This document shows, piece after piece, positions 34,681 to 48,000 of a stretch of DNA of 64,000 nt. The stretch comes from Trogon surrucura. Taxonomy: Eukaryota; Chordata; Aves; Trogoniformes; Trogonidae. The DNA lies in NCBI GenBank assembly GCA_020746105.1, contig CM036620.1, positions 2,123,118-2,187,117 on the forward strand, in the 5' to 3' direction. Positions within the stretch are counted from its first letter, which is position 1, and each line of letters opens with the position of its first letter. Both the position numbers and the translations under genes were made by a program. The notes under the pieces were generated by a model, which did no database searches, was not told the DNA's origin, and was given only the letters and a program-made list of their open reading frames with translations.

Positions 34681-37000
34681 CAAGACTGAAACAGCATTTT
34701 TGAAGTCTGTGCTGCATGTTAAGCAAGAACGTGGGGTTTTGTTTGTTTTGGTGTAACAAGTCACATAACACAGTGTAACTATTCTCTTGTAATTTTTTGC
34801 AATTTTTTCTTTGAAATAATACTAGATTGTAGGATTAATAAAATGGAGAAACTGGAAACTTGAAGTTGCCAAAGCCACATAAATATATGCCTGTATTTCA
34901 AGCCATTTGGACAAGTTGTTTTGCCTAAAAGTGCGTCAAGTTGGTAAATTCAAATCTGCTAAAATTTTAAATATTACAAATTAAGCCGCACCTACAGATT
35001 AAATAAATACTCTTTTTTGAGTAATTTGATAAATTTTAGGGGGCAATATGAGGGTATTGAAAAATGCAAGTAGAAAGTTTTATCATGAGTGATGGCAAAT
35101 TTATGCCATCTTGGAGAGAACTCGAGTGTAGGCTTTTCCCTCCTTGAGCCCACGGGTTGGATTGGCTGAATGGGTACTTTAATCGAACAAGATGCTGAAG
35201 GGTTTGCCTGTTTGGTAGTTGCCTTAGCTGCTTTCTCCCTACAGAAACACCTCTATTTTCTTATTTTCACTATTTCCTCACATATAAGGAGCAGTGTTTT
35301 CAAAGTAATTTTTGCTTATTTTGTTTGTTTGTCTTCTGTGAAGGTGCGCGGGACCACAGAAGCCCATGTCTTAACTAGAAGCTTTGGTTGCTTGAGCATT
35401 CTGCAAATGTCTTGTTTCCTGTTCAACTGGCCAGGGCTTATGATGCTGGAGATGAAAAGAATGGAACTCCTTCCTGTGAAAACCTACTTTGAATTTCTCT
35501 TTGATAACTACTAATAGGTACTATATTAATTGATAGGATATAAGAAGATTAGAAGTCTAGTATCTAGCCTGCGAAACAAGAATAAAAATACATTCTTTGC
35601 AAGTTTCAGGATGAAAATGAAGCTCGGGTCTCAGGGATATCCTAGGTTCAGGTATGTGGACAGTGTGCGATTGGAGACAGCCCTGTAAGGTGTCATCTTG
35701 CCAATAAACAGTACGAGCAGTGAAGCGCTATCTGCCAAGCAGTCCACACAGAGCCAGCAGACAATGCTGCAGTTGATTTCACCCTTTGAGACCAGAGTCA
35801 TCCTTTTCTTTTTTATTAGTCTCACATTTCCAACTATGGCAAGTTTGAAAACTGAAACAAACGTATTCAAAGCTTTTTGTCTAACAACTGAGGCCTCCTG
35901 AATGGAGTTAGCATGGGGAGCATTGGTACTTCAGCCAAATCTATTCAATCCATGTTGATTCATGAACTTGTCATCAACTAATAGAAGAAACTGCAGCGAC
36001 TGTAAATCACAGGGTGCTGTGTGTAAATTGCATTTCATAACTTAAGAACTGCCCACGTATGAAAATCTAGAGGAGAAAAGCAAGGGAAATGTGAAAAGAT
36101 AATAACAATAATATATTTAGGATATGGCAGTGCTCACATAAAATACTGCTTTTCAGAAGTTATTAAAAAAAATTGATAGAATTTCTATAGTACCACTGTC
36201 ACAGACACAGCTGTTGCAGTCAAGGGAAAGTTTTCTACATGCTCCTACAGACAGCTCAAGAAAAACTCCACTTAATTCTTAAGCACGCTGCAGGTTTCCA
36301 GGATCGCTGTGCCAGCAATGGTCATGTTCCTGCCACACACAGGAGAAGGCTGTTTGAAGAGCCTCACTCACTCTTTGTGACTGTCTGCATTCCTAGCAAT
36401 CTTTCTCATGATCTTGAAACATGACCTTGCCTGGCTATCATCCTTTAAACAATCGTCACAAAGGTTTAAAAATCATGCTTTGCAGGTGTAAAGCCATAAA
36501 AGGGAATTGAATGTCCATGACCTGTTGTGATTTTCTCTATGCCAGGTTTGCCAACTACTTTCTCAAATACTCTTCGTTATGAAATGCTGCGTTATAAAGC
36601 ATTACAAACCCAAATTTAAGTTGTTGTTTTCTCTGCAATTGAATAAAATGTAAAAGAAGTGTGAATGGGGGAGCAGGAAAGAAGGGAAGGTTACCATAGG
36701 AGAAAAGATACAAACAAATACCTACTGGTCCTCTCAGGACAGGTGGTATTGTCAGAAGAATTCATTATTTGAAACTATTTGCAGAGTTATCTAGAATCTT
36801 CCAGAAGATTAAACTCAAATTGTTTTTATTTATAAACTAATTTGAAAAGATTGACTTGCTCTTCCTTTTTTTTTTTTTTGGGGTGGAGGTCTTGTGCAAG
36901 CATGCTTGCTGTCTTGTCTCCAGTGAATGATTTTGCCAGTGTATGACTTGAAATCCCACTGTTATGAAAGTGAAATATTTTTCATCATTGCCTCTTAAGC
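34681..37000. other. Non-coding stretch
   Basis: It contains a 114-codon frame at 35170-35514 with no recognisable motif, a T14 run followed by GGGG (36866-36883) and otherwise plain AT-rich sequence. I see no repeat family. Confidence 0.5.
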
Positions 37001-37330
37001 TCTTCAGATTTTTGTTAGCCGTGGGATAAAGTCAGACGAGTTCAACCGTGCCGGACTTAGAAGCAAATATGAAGCTTTCAATTGTTGTATCTTCAGTTCT
37101 TTGGGTCAGCTCTTTCAAGTAATCTCTTTTTGAGGGTTTTAATGCTTCTGTTCCCCGAAGAATGACAGGAATTCATGTGGGATTTATTGGCATCAGCCGG
37201 CTGATGCCATCTGATGCTAATGCTTTGATCTGTCAATCGCAGGTTAAGTGATTGAACAAGTTGTGTCGTGCTTTGGAAGGATTATTTGGGACCCGTCCAT
37301 CAGTGTAAAAATCAAATCTTATGGTTTCTT
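37001..37330. promoter_or_regulatory. CpG-richer candidate regulatory island
   Basis: About nine CpGs fall within 330 bases, against near absence in many flanking kilobases. The block includes the 22-bp palindrome at 37188-37209, CTGATGCCATCTGATGCTAATGC just after it, and GATCTGTCAATC near 37228. It has no long open frame. Persisting CpGs in a CpG-depleted background suggest constraint or low methylation, which is typical of developmental enhancers. Confidence 0.35.
37188..37209. repeat. Perfect 22-bp palindrome
   Basis: The sequence reads the same on both strands with no spacer: the left arm is TGGCATCAGCC and the right arm is its exact reverse complement, centred on CCGG between 37198 and 37199. 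A perfect palindrome of this length is not expected by chance in 64 kb. It could be a homodimer binding site or simply an unusual local structure. Confidence 0.95.
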
Positions 37331-38587
37331 ACTTGTTTGATTATTGCATCTTTTAGTAAGAGTATGTGATGCTTTGTTGAGAAGAGGCATAAACCTGGGT
37401 TTATTCTTTCCAACTAAAGAGGTATTCGTTCACACTAAGTACAGCCGGACGTACTGGGCTCTGCCAAGAGTGTTCTTACATCAGGTTTGAGAGTGTTCAC
37501 AAATATCTTGCGGAAAATGTAAGCTGTCAGCTTGCGTGTATTTTTTCCATATCAAACCATGTGAAACAGCTGTCTGAGAAACTCAGTGCTGTTATTGACA
37601 GAGCTAAATTTGTACTGTAGGAACTGAACATCGATTCTTGAAAGTGGTTTTTGGTAATTGGTCAAGTGCTGCAGGACTTGTTGACATTCCACATGAAGTA
37701 CGGCATTTTTCAGCTAAATGATAAAAATCATTACAAGAACTATATGATTCTACATACACACACACTGTTAATGGCTTTTAGTAACTATGTGGCATGTGTC
37801 TGTTAAAGCATTGATTTTTACTGTTGCAGTCCACTGGGTCTCATTATCAATATGAGGATTTTCTCTTATGTGTAAATGGCTATGGAAAAATTTTGAAAAG
37901 GAGGAGAATGTGTCTAATGTGTATCACCAAGGTAATTGCACTGAAGTGCATTTTGCCTTCTCAGGTAATAGGATGAATTGTATGTGTGATATGGTACAGC
38001 TCTGCGGTATGAAAGGTTTTGTTCTGTTATGTGGGAGAGAGCTAGAAAGATATCAACAAAAAAAGAATGGTGAAAGGGTACATGTTCAAAGCTCACCAAA
38101 TGAAATGGTGATCTCATTTGTATCTTCACTTATCTGAGAAAAAGACCATTTTGTAAAATGCTGTTAGGAGCTCTTCAGCGTATTCATCAGCAGAGATATC
38201 ATTAAGCCAAACAAATGGCTCCTAAAAGCTCTGTGCATGAGATCAGATGTTTCAAGATAAAACTGCAATACTTTGTATTAAGTATATTAAAAATCTGAAA
38301 GATGTTTTTGATGGATGGATGTCATGTTGAAAAAGCCATCAATTAAAAAAAAAAGATATCAAGATCAAAGGGTTCCCTATTGGATCACGCTTTTTTTAAC
38401 AGCATGTGTTTAACACCAATTTCTTAAGTGTCGCTAAGCAAAAATTCTAAGTGCAATAAGTACCACTCTGATCTACCCCAAAAGCAAATGAGATAGATTT
38501 CAGCTCTCTAAAATTGTTGCCAAGTAAGGTTGTTACAAGGGTCATGCTATGGCATCTGGGAAACCTCGGCTGGTTATTTGCTCTCAG
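37331..38587. other. Non-coding stretch
   Basis: The first 300 bases (to about 37640) keep a mixed, CpG-containing texture and may extend the island at 37001. A short CA run sits near 37753. No product is recognisable in the frames near 37868-38137. Confidence 0.4.
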
Positions 38588-38691
38588 CTCTTGTAAATCT
38601 AGGCTGGATGTTTGGGGTCTCCTGCAGACACCCAAGCCTCCTCACTTCATGCTTGGCCCAAAACCACAGCTTTTTGGCCATGTTGATTGCT
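38588..38691 (+). ncRNA. Possible exon of unknown transcript
   Basis: A 104-base block lies between an acceptor (TTATTTGCTCTCAG) and a strong donor (GTAAGTAAA at 38692). A second acceptor-like GGTCTCCTGCAG lies inside, at about 38627. Two of three frames are open, which gives no preference: one reads SCKSRLDVWGLLQTPKPP and another LVNLGWMFGVSCRHPSLL. Neither looks like a known family. A non-coding transcript exon is as likely as a coding one. I use the RNA type only because no frame is favoured. Confidence 0.2.
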
Positions 38692-41600
38692 GTAAGTAAA
38701 TGTTGTAACCCAGCATTTTGCTCCAGGTACTATGTGCTCACCAGTGATCTAATTTTGGCCAACTGTGTAATTCTCTGTCTGGAAGGGGTTTATATCTGGG
38801 TGCTTTGTAGCTCAGAGAGACTGAACGTGGATTGATCTGCAGAAGAATTAGTAAGCAGTCACTTAGCTGGTGTGTGTATCTTGTTCTCCATATGTTGCTA
38901 TTAAGGTTAATATATTTTCCCAGGGCTGTAATTTACAGACAAGTGCATGAGTTGTGAGGTATAGGGGAAGGGAAACCCAAGTTCATCACTTATTTTTCTA
39001 AAATGTTTCTAAAAGCCTAGGATTTTTAAATTCATTTAATTGGTTGATAAAATTAACCAGTTCATTACTATAAAATCTGTTCAGTGATTTTTATAACAGT
39101 CAAGGATACGAAATACTTAGTGCATTTAAAGATACCAGTTTGAAAGTAGGTTTTTGGAGTGCTCCTTGGTTCTTTTAAGTGCAGTAATATTTAAGCTGGG
39201 TTCCCTACAAGATGGCAGAAGAGCAGATATGTATGTTGCAGGGAACTTTCTGAGTTCTAGACCTAATCTCACTGACAAGTCAGGGGCCATGACTTGTGTG
39301 TTATGTAGCAGCGAGCATTCTGCCTGATGCTGAAGTTTCCACTAAGAAGTGGAAACACTTCAAAATGTGTTCACAGCAGAAACAGCGTTTGCATTTTTTG
39401 CCCAACTTGAACTTCACTCTCTTTTGTTGATTGGTTTAGGTTACTTAGGCTTGACAATCTTATGTTTTATGTAAAATACTAATATGCTATGAGAATATTG
39501 CAATGTTTTTGTTGTTTGGGGTTTTTTTTGTTCAAGGAAATGCTGTTGTCCTTTCTTTGCTATCAGTCACCTACAAGTTAATAGCAGCTTGGAGTATTAA
39601 AAGTCATTCTGAGAAATTGCATAGTTCTACAGAAAGAACCCTCGTCTCCTATCAAGTCTCTTGCAGTGGATAGTCCCAACTTCAAACTCATAGAATGAAA
39701 GGATTTGTTGGAAGTGCTGCTTCCCATATGTTTATGAGGTTACAGACAATCTCGTGTAAACCTGCCTTTCTGGGCAGAGAATGAAGCAGTATGGAAGGAG
39801 GAAATAGATTTGTCATAATATGGTTTGGTGATGCATGTTATGATCGGTTTCTCTTGACTTCCAGCTTTCTGTGCCTTCACGAATGTCAGTTCCATTAATC
39901 TTTCCTTAACAAGTGAACTAAGAAAAAGCTTTTTCAAGCATGGCCTGACTTAAAACAGTATGATTAGGTCAGCAAGAACTCCTCTTTGATTTACACCAGG
40001 CAACTGGCTATACTGAGAGCAGAAACTACTGTTTGGTGAGCAAGACTCAAAAGTATGTACAGGGATACTCAAAAGTATGTTCAGTTGGATTTATGGTTAT
40101 TTTTAAATGCCTGTGTTGTGTTTCAAATGAGATAAAATTTGCAAAATCATCTTGTATGTGTAGGATTGCTTAATATATATTAAAAAACCTCTTGCAGTCT
40201 TGAATTAACTGTGTATTTACTTTTGTTGTCCTTTATGTAGACATAGAAACTTCACAGGTTTGGAAGTAAAAAGGTGTTACCTCTATAATCAAGGTTCAGG
40301 GTTCATTTTGCCTACCCTTATATGTGGAAGCTGAAACTTGCCTGATAACAAAATCAGTTTTAGTTCAACTATATTGCATAAAATCTGCTTTTGAAAGCAT
40401 CAACCTAGATAATTTCCCTGCTTAGATGTATATATTATATTTGGCATCTAAAAAAGTTTATTTATGAGTTATAGTGTACAGCAGTATTTGGGAAAACAAC
40501 AACTTTATGGCATGATATTTGGCAATACATCTCCTGAAGTAATTTTATTTGATCTTGTTAGTTTTAACCCATACTATTTTTATTGGCCTCAAATTTGTAT
40601 CTCTAGCTCTTACAGTGTTCTGCACTATTTGACACACCTACTTCTAAGTAAAAAAAAAAACAACCCACCTTGGTGATATCTTTCAATATTATCTCTGGAA
40701 AAAAAATACTGCATGTGAGTTCTTTTTACCTGATGTGAGGCTCTGTTGCTGATGTAATCCCACAACCATGGCCTGGTAGTTGTTGGTGAAAATGTCAGCA
40801 AGCCTGAGCTTTAACAAGAAACCTGATGTCATCGTATGTACAGTATCCCTTTGTTTTTTAACTGAAGCTGACTCATACAGAGTTGAATGTAGTGTGCAAA
40901 AGTGTTTTCCTTGTACAATGTTTTCATAACGATTTGCATGCGCTTTGCTCATAGTAGATCAGGAAGATATAATATCCACCTGGTGATTCTGTCTAGCGGT
41001 TGTTACATGCAAAAGACAGTGGAATAATGTTAAATTGGCAGAGCAAGAAAATCTACCAGAGGACTTGAATCAAAAATGAATTGCAAGATGAGAACCAGTG
41101 TTGCGGAGTTGCTATTAAGTGATGTAGGGGCACAATTGTTTGCTTTGGGGGTGGCATTGCAACAGTTAGCTGGCATTATGTGCTTCATTTATTTAAAACT
41201 GCAACATCACTGTCTTTTCAGTATGCACTTAGAGCAAGATAAACTACTAAACTGATATCTTCAACTTTCCACTGAAAGTGGAAAAAAATGGTGCATCTCA
41301 AAAATGTTCAGAGACAATAGCATGAAGTTTTTTCTACTCTAATGCAGCACCTAAATGCCAGGAATCATCTGTGTGAGGTCTGATCTCTCTCAGTTCTTGT
41401 TTATTACAGTAAGATAAGCAATAGAGAGATCTAACCTTTGCGAAAATGAAGCAAGGATGTTTTAAAATCAGTTGGCTGCCTGCGTGTGTACCCATTACCA
41501 CTAGATAGCGAACAAATCAACGGAAAAGGAGGCAATGCAAGCCTAAGACATGAAAGCATTTGATATTCTGTCAACAGAAAGAGTAATGTAAAAGTTATTT

Positions 41601-41895
41601 GCTTGCCATACAAACAAATAACAAGTGAGAAATCGCATTATGTCAATTTATGTTCAGGTGGCTTAAATTCTCTCTGGCTCAACTGCTGAATTATATGGGT
41701 GTTGTCTTTGGATTTCTGTTCAGTTGGTTTCTTCTCTCACTGTCTGTGGATATTTAGACTGTCACAGAGGATGAATTATTTCTTGTGACGTGTTCTCCTG
41801 CAGAGTGATGAATACAAGTGACTTTTGACATCAGTGCAGGACTTCTGGGGACCCTGTATTACAGTAGTAACTAATAGCCTAATTTTATATTTCAG
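38692..41895. other. Non-coding stretch with a 22-bp tandem duplication
   Basis: ACTCAAAAGTATGT with three further shared bases occurs at 40045-40062 and again at 40067-40084 (period 22, one mismatch). I find nothing else. Confidence 0.5.
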
Positions 41896-42054
41896 TTGTG
41901 TGACAAAGCACCTGTTCAAACTGTACAGCAAACTGCTCCCAAAACCAGACGAAATAGCAGTTCCAGTTCCATCTGTGCATCCGTTACTTGGAATATGTGG
42001 ACACTCTTGGACGAGTATTCATTTTCAGTTGATGAAATGAGTTTTCAATGTTGA
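41896..42054 (+). CDS. Possible terminal exon, 52 codons, family unknown
   Basis: After TTTTATATTTCAG a 52-codon frame runs to TGA at 42052-42054. The peptide starts LCDKAPVQTVQQTAPKTRRN, passes five serines in a row and ends VDEMSFQC. The composition (Q, T, S, R, P first, then a W/L/D/E segment) resembles a disordered linker followed by a short folded tail. A second frame is also open for 47 codons over the same bases, which weakens the case. No downstream donor is needed if this is a last exon, but I see no clear poly(A) arrangement tied to it. Confidence 0.2.
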   Translation: MCDKAPVQTVQQTAPKTRRNSSSSSICASVTWNMWTLLDEYSFSVDEMSFQC

Positions 42055-45000
42055 TGTGCAAAGGTGTATTACTCTCAGTATCTTTATGTAGATTATTCTT
42101 TATGAAGAATGAGGGGATTATTAGGGTCAAATTGTGACACATTGCCTGGCTATTTATTAACATGTTCGGTTCAGTGATTTTTACACTCCTGACTTCAGTG
42201 TGCAGTATTATTCAATTCCTAGAGAATAAATGGATCTCTGTGGGCTTCTCTCCACAAGATGCTCTTGTCGCAAACAGATGACAGACACGTAAATATGACA
42301 TGTTATTTACCAGATACTTATGCAAGAGTAGTTTTGGTATGTATGAGTTTGGATTAACTTGTAAACATTGGCATTTTTACATAGTATGTTACCAAAAGCA
42401 TTTTAAGGGGAGAGTTTCTGTTCTGCCACTAAAGCAGCTGGGCAAACAACTAAAATTAAGATTTCCATTTTAGTATCAGGTTTAATGGCTTTATGAAGAT
42501 TCACCTTTGATTCTCTATTATTCCACCTTATGTATTCCTGTAAGTGATGGTGTTTTTATTTTGCCTGTAAATTCTTGTGTGTAGGCAATTTTGCTGTTTA
42601 AATCTGATGAAATTGAGGGGTAAAAAAAATATCTCTATACCACAGTAAACCTTATGTGTGTAATTTATATGCTTTTATATTTCTCGGGAATGCTTTCTTT
42701 TTAAACACTCTTACAGCCAGAACCACTGGGAGTTGAAACTTGAAATACAGTTAGGAAATTGCTCTCACCATGAGGAAAGGCTTCTGAGTTCTCTAGAGAA
42801 AATTTTCTCATTGGACGGAATTATGAGCATTTAAAATCAAATATTGAGAATGCGCTGGGTTTTGCAGGACCTTTTCAAATGAGCTCGTCATAAATGGAGA
42901 AGATATGGACGGCCTGTGCTAACAGTTGGTACGAACAGATCCTTAGAGGAATCAGTTCAAGTTGCATTGCTCCAACAAGCTCTGGCATTAAGGTACATTT
43001 AGATGAATGGAGGCCGTTCAGCCTAGTTGTAGCTCAGCTTTAAGTTGACAGCAACCAGCTAATTCATTCTTAGACATAAATTTTCCCTACTACTACAGTT
43101 TTTTGGAATATATTTAGCAGCAAATGTTAGCTAACAAGTTTGCTCGTTTCATGACTTGAAGTCAGCTAAATCCTTAAAACAACCATGAGGTATTGTAGGA
43201 ATGTGAGCAGTGCTGTTGAACTCTGGTTTCCATCTCTGTAGGAACATTTTAGGTTTTGTGACCTCTTGTCTTTTTTTTGCTGGAGGCCAGAATTATGTTA
43301 TAGGAGCTAAAGGAGAAATTTTGGCCTGTTGGGTGTGGATGGTGGCATCTGGCTGCGGGAGACTGGCTTATGACTATGCGAGCATCCCTAGAGAACAGAA
43401 AAACCTTTTCTTTGAGTTATGTTACAGACTTGAGAACTCCATTCTGGTTCTCTGTCCCTAAAAGCTTTATTTTACAAACATTGAAGTTGTCTTTCTAAGA
43501 CAAAAAAAACCCCATGTAACTCCTCAGAAGTTGAATAAGGAGAGAAAAGAGAGATCTGAAGCCAAGCACATGCAGAAGGACAGACCAGAAACTGCTGTTC
43601 CTGAGGGTATAGGGGAAAAAACCACCGACTTTCTACTCTGCTTCCTCTCCCCAAATAAATGTGAATCACAGTGTTTTCTACACTGAAACCTTTTTTCTGC
43701 TTCCTGGCACATCAGTCTTCTAATTATTTCATAAATGACAATCAAAAATGATACTGACAGCTGTCAGTTCTTTCCTGAACTGCAGACATCACATCTCTTT
43801 TTTTCTCCACTCAATTGACATAGTTATTTTCATGCTGTTTGATCAATGTTTGGTGTAAATCTGCTATATTCACCAGGATACAGTGAACACAACCCAACCA
43901 GAATCTGCTCTGCGCATTTTTCTATTCTTTAGACTTTGATTTGAAAACCTTGAGATGCTGATGCTAATATGATTGTGGGTAAAATTTTCTAATAACATGG
44001 GAATTAGTTACAGCTACTGTATTAGACAAGATTATTCAGGAGCTGGTAATGAAACACGAGAAATTGAACTCTCTCCTTATATTATTATACTAGGTTACTA
44101 TTTGGAATAAATAGTTGAGGTGTTAATTATTACTCTCTATGGCTTCTTGAATTAAAGATTAAAAAACAGTGATATGGTAGAACTATGAAATGGAAGAATT
44201 TGGACCAAAACAGGGATCAATGTTTGGGTTTTTTTTTTCCTGAAATCAGGTGCCCGAGTAGAGGGAAAGAGATGTGTGTTCCTCTGGCAATGTTATGCTA
44301 TTTCAGAAGGTTCACGGGAACAATAAACTTGAAAAAGTACCACCTTGAATTTGACAAGTCTTTCATGAGAATCATTATTAACTGCCAACTTGTATGCTAG
44401 TTCAATACACCCACCTTCAAGCATTTTCTGTTTTGCATGAATTGACTCCTGTCTGATGAAGGCAGAATACTTTGTCCGAGTACCTGCTCAGATAATTTTT
44501 CAAAAGCAGAATGCAGCTCAGAAAATAAAAAATATTCTTTTTTTAAACTCCTAAATAGTTCTGTGTTTAAATTAATAAATAGCATAAAAAATGTAGAGCA
44601 TGGTTTTAGGATGTGCTGGCAATAACATGGAGACAAGGGGCAGTCAAGTGTCTGCTAGAATGTACAGAGGATGTTTGCTAAATAAAAGGGGCTAGACTAC
44701 TAGAGTGCTTTGAATTATACCAAAACATTATGAAATAGTTCCTATGTCAATCAGAGTTCAGTTCTCCTAAAGCAGTACAACTCCATCAGAAAGGAGGAGG
44801 ACGTTAGTAGGAGACCTTAGCTTTGCCACAGGGTTTTAATGCTACTCCAGGTAAGGCATGTAAAACTGCCTTTTACATGTTAACTTTATTCATGGGGTTT
44901 TACCCTTCATGTGTTAAAAACATAAGCAGCTGTTATAAGCTGTTATGTGTAAATCATTGGGCAGGAATACTCCAGGATTCTTACCTAATGCTGTGCTTGC

Positions 45001-48000
45001 TCTAGCCCTAAGACTGAGGATGGAGCTAAAGCTACTTTCAGCCCTGGAAACTCAGGGTTTTTTTCCAATGGCAACTAAATTGTGTGTAATCTGGCAAGAG
45101 AAAGCAAGTGCATGCTGAGTTTTGCTCCAGTGGGGCACTGGGATGCAGACCCTGTGTGGAGCTGGACCTGCTTTAAAATCCCACAGCTGAAACACTGAAC
45201 CCAGCTCCTTAAAATACACATCTATTTACTTATTAGTGATCACAAGAATTATGAGCTACTGTTCCGTGCATTTCTTTGCATTCTGGTTTTGTATGTTTAG
45301 TGCAGTTTGGTCATTTGGGTAGTAACTTGTGGAAATAAAACTCGTGATGTAGCTCCCTTCAATGGAAGCAAGGAATAGCAGGGCAATTAATGTCCAGCTT
45401 GCAGTCAGGTTTGCTTTTGAAATTTTAACATGGACTATATTGCTCTAATGTTGTTTTAAATGCTGAAAAAAACAAGACATTAAAGACTGCTGAAATATGC
45501 AGATGCTTTTTAGCAAGCAGAAGAGTTCAACTGCAAATTTTGCTAAGCTCAAGCACTTTATTTCAGTTCTAACCTGAGCTCCTTTCTGCTTCTCTGAACA
45601 GAAATGAAGCATACGGAGTTGGGCAGGATGTCTGTGCTTTGAAAAATCCATTTAAGGATACAGTGCCCCTAGGCTGTCCCAAACCCATTTCTCCAGGCTT
45701 GGGCTCTAAAATTCTATGTGAATTTTGGTCCAGAGGTTCTGTCCTTTTGTTTTTATTGCAGGTATCGATAGTATAGCATATAATTTGGAGATTAAATGGT
45801 TCTAGTCATATTCAATAGAGACCGAACATTTATGTGTTGGCCTGAAAGAGACATGAAAAGGTAGCTCTCAGTACTTTTTCAGGATAAAACTGGTGTGATG
45901 ATCAAAGCAGATAATCACAGCAGAGTTGAGCAGGCTTTGTGAAGGAATACCAGTTGGTAGTAGGCCAAGACATTACTTTGCAATAGCAGCAGGAGTTGCA
46001 ACACTACTCGCATTGTGTTTCTACAATTCTCCAGAGTTTGTAAAATGTGGAATTTGAGGTCGTGTCATGTGAACGGGTTCAGAGAGGTCCTAGGGAACTC
46101 TGTGCCATATGAATCGTTCTAGGCTAACATCAGAGTGGTGGCTTTTGACTTCTACAGGACAAGAGCATGCTCTAATCAATACCGGAGAATTATAGGATCT
46201 TGCTGGTTTCTGTATCATTTTGTTGATTTAACCTTTGCTGCTGTTCTGCATATGTTACTGTGATGAAAACTAGAAGTTAGCGAATACTGTCTGGACACTG
46301 TCTTAAATCATATCCAGACAGCTTCCCTGATTTGCACCCTCCATTCCTTATTTCCTGGTGCAGAGCTCAGTCTGGACTGTTGGGTTGTTTGGGATTTTGT
46401 TTGTGGGTTTTTGGTTTGTTCTGTTTTTGTAATCTTTGTTTGCTTGTTTATTTTTTTTTACTCGACCATCACAGCTATTTTTGTACTTTAGCACAAGGTG
46501 TTTATCAAAAATATTAAGCTTCTGCTTTGATACCAGAAACATTTGGTGAATAAACTGCAAACAAAATAAAATTACTGTTAATGACTTGGTGCTGCCTTGT
46601 ATGTGGTTGAAAATTACCAGCAAGTGTCATGCTTTGACTGCTGAGCTTGATTTGGAGTTTTACTTGGAAATAGCAGTAAAATCGCAGGCCAAAAATCAAG
46701 GTTGCTTTTTCGACAGATATTGGCTGAACAAAAGAGATGATACTGATGTTATGAGCAACCCAGAGTGCGGGGGGAAATTGTGGAGGAATCCCTTTGCAGA
46801 AGACGGGTTCTAACCTGCGACATTTGGTGCCTCTCGCCTGTTTCTCTGGGCTGTGAGAAGAAAAGATACTGGAACAGAAACTGGCATGCTGAGACTAGAG
46901 TGGAAAATCATTCCAAACAGACCTGTGTTGCTGGAACACCAGGTGTGTTTGCATGCTCTGCGGATGCTTTTAACCCTGAGAGCTTCTGCCAAATGTCTGA
47001 ATCAAAAGCAAGTGTAGACCTCTGTTGCATAAGGTTTCAGGTGCAGTGCATTCACTGCCACCCAGCTTAGGTGTATTAGCAGACACTTGCAAAACTGCTC
47101 GTGAAATGTAGAGCAAACAAATCAGGTTTTTCCTTAGTTTTGCTTATATAATCCAAACCCAAATCTGTGGCCTGGGTTTTTTGCTTCACTAAGAGAGGTT
47201 TTACGTCTGTTGGCTTTTACTTCATTTCTGCTATGTCATCTTTAAGTTGGTTGTATTCTGTTGGGGTTTTATTGCTTGAGTTACAAAATGAAAGGACGGA
47301 GTCATCCTCATCTTTTTATATTGCATTGGTTACTTGGCTTCCTGTAAGTCCAAGATTTATGCTGCTTATGCCAAAGCCAGGTAGGACACTTACCAAAAAA
47401 TTACTATGGCTCTTCATATATGATCTTGGTAACAATTGGGTTTCAGATACCCTGTTGTTAGTGTTCATTGATAAATCTCACGTATTCTTCTTTCAGCATC
47501 TGAACACCACATCCTGTTCCCCAGCAAACATCACAACCCTCATACGTGCAGTCTAGGCCCAACAGTAGTCTTCTCCCAAGTGGCATCGTTAGTATTTCTT
47601 AACCGTACATACACTATTCAGAAAAATGCTACCTTAACCCATGGGAAAGCACAAAACAAGCTTCATCTCAAAAATGCTCTGGAAGGTAGTTGCTAGGCAG
47701 GCCTACGCTGTTTTATTTTTTCCTATTGCCCCTAGTATTATTCCAAGTGTGGAGTGTGAGCAGAAAATGGGGTGTTTAGGTAGAGTTATGGATTTGAAGG
47801 GTGGAGAGATCACTTAAATATTCTCAAGAGAAGTCTTGCTTAACTCAGTGTATTTTGTGCAGTAACTCCTGCCTTGAATAATGGTTGGTGGAGGAAGCTA
47901 GGAGTTGTCAATAGTTTTATTTTAAGTACTTACAGTATCATTTTGTATCTAGCACCTAACTTGCATTTTCTCTTATTTCTCTTTCCTTTTGTGTATGTAA

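Noticed and set aside
47167-47556. 129-codon open frame on the plus strand
   Set aside because: It begins with GTG rather than ATG, is crossed by donor-like strings and has hydrophobic noise composition.
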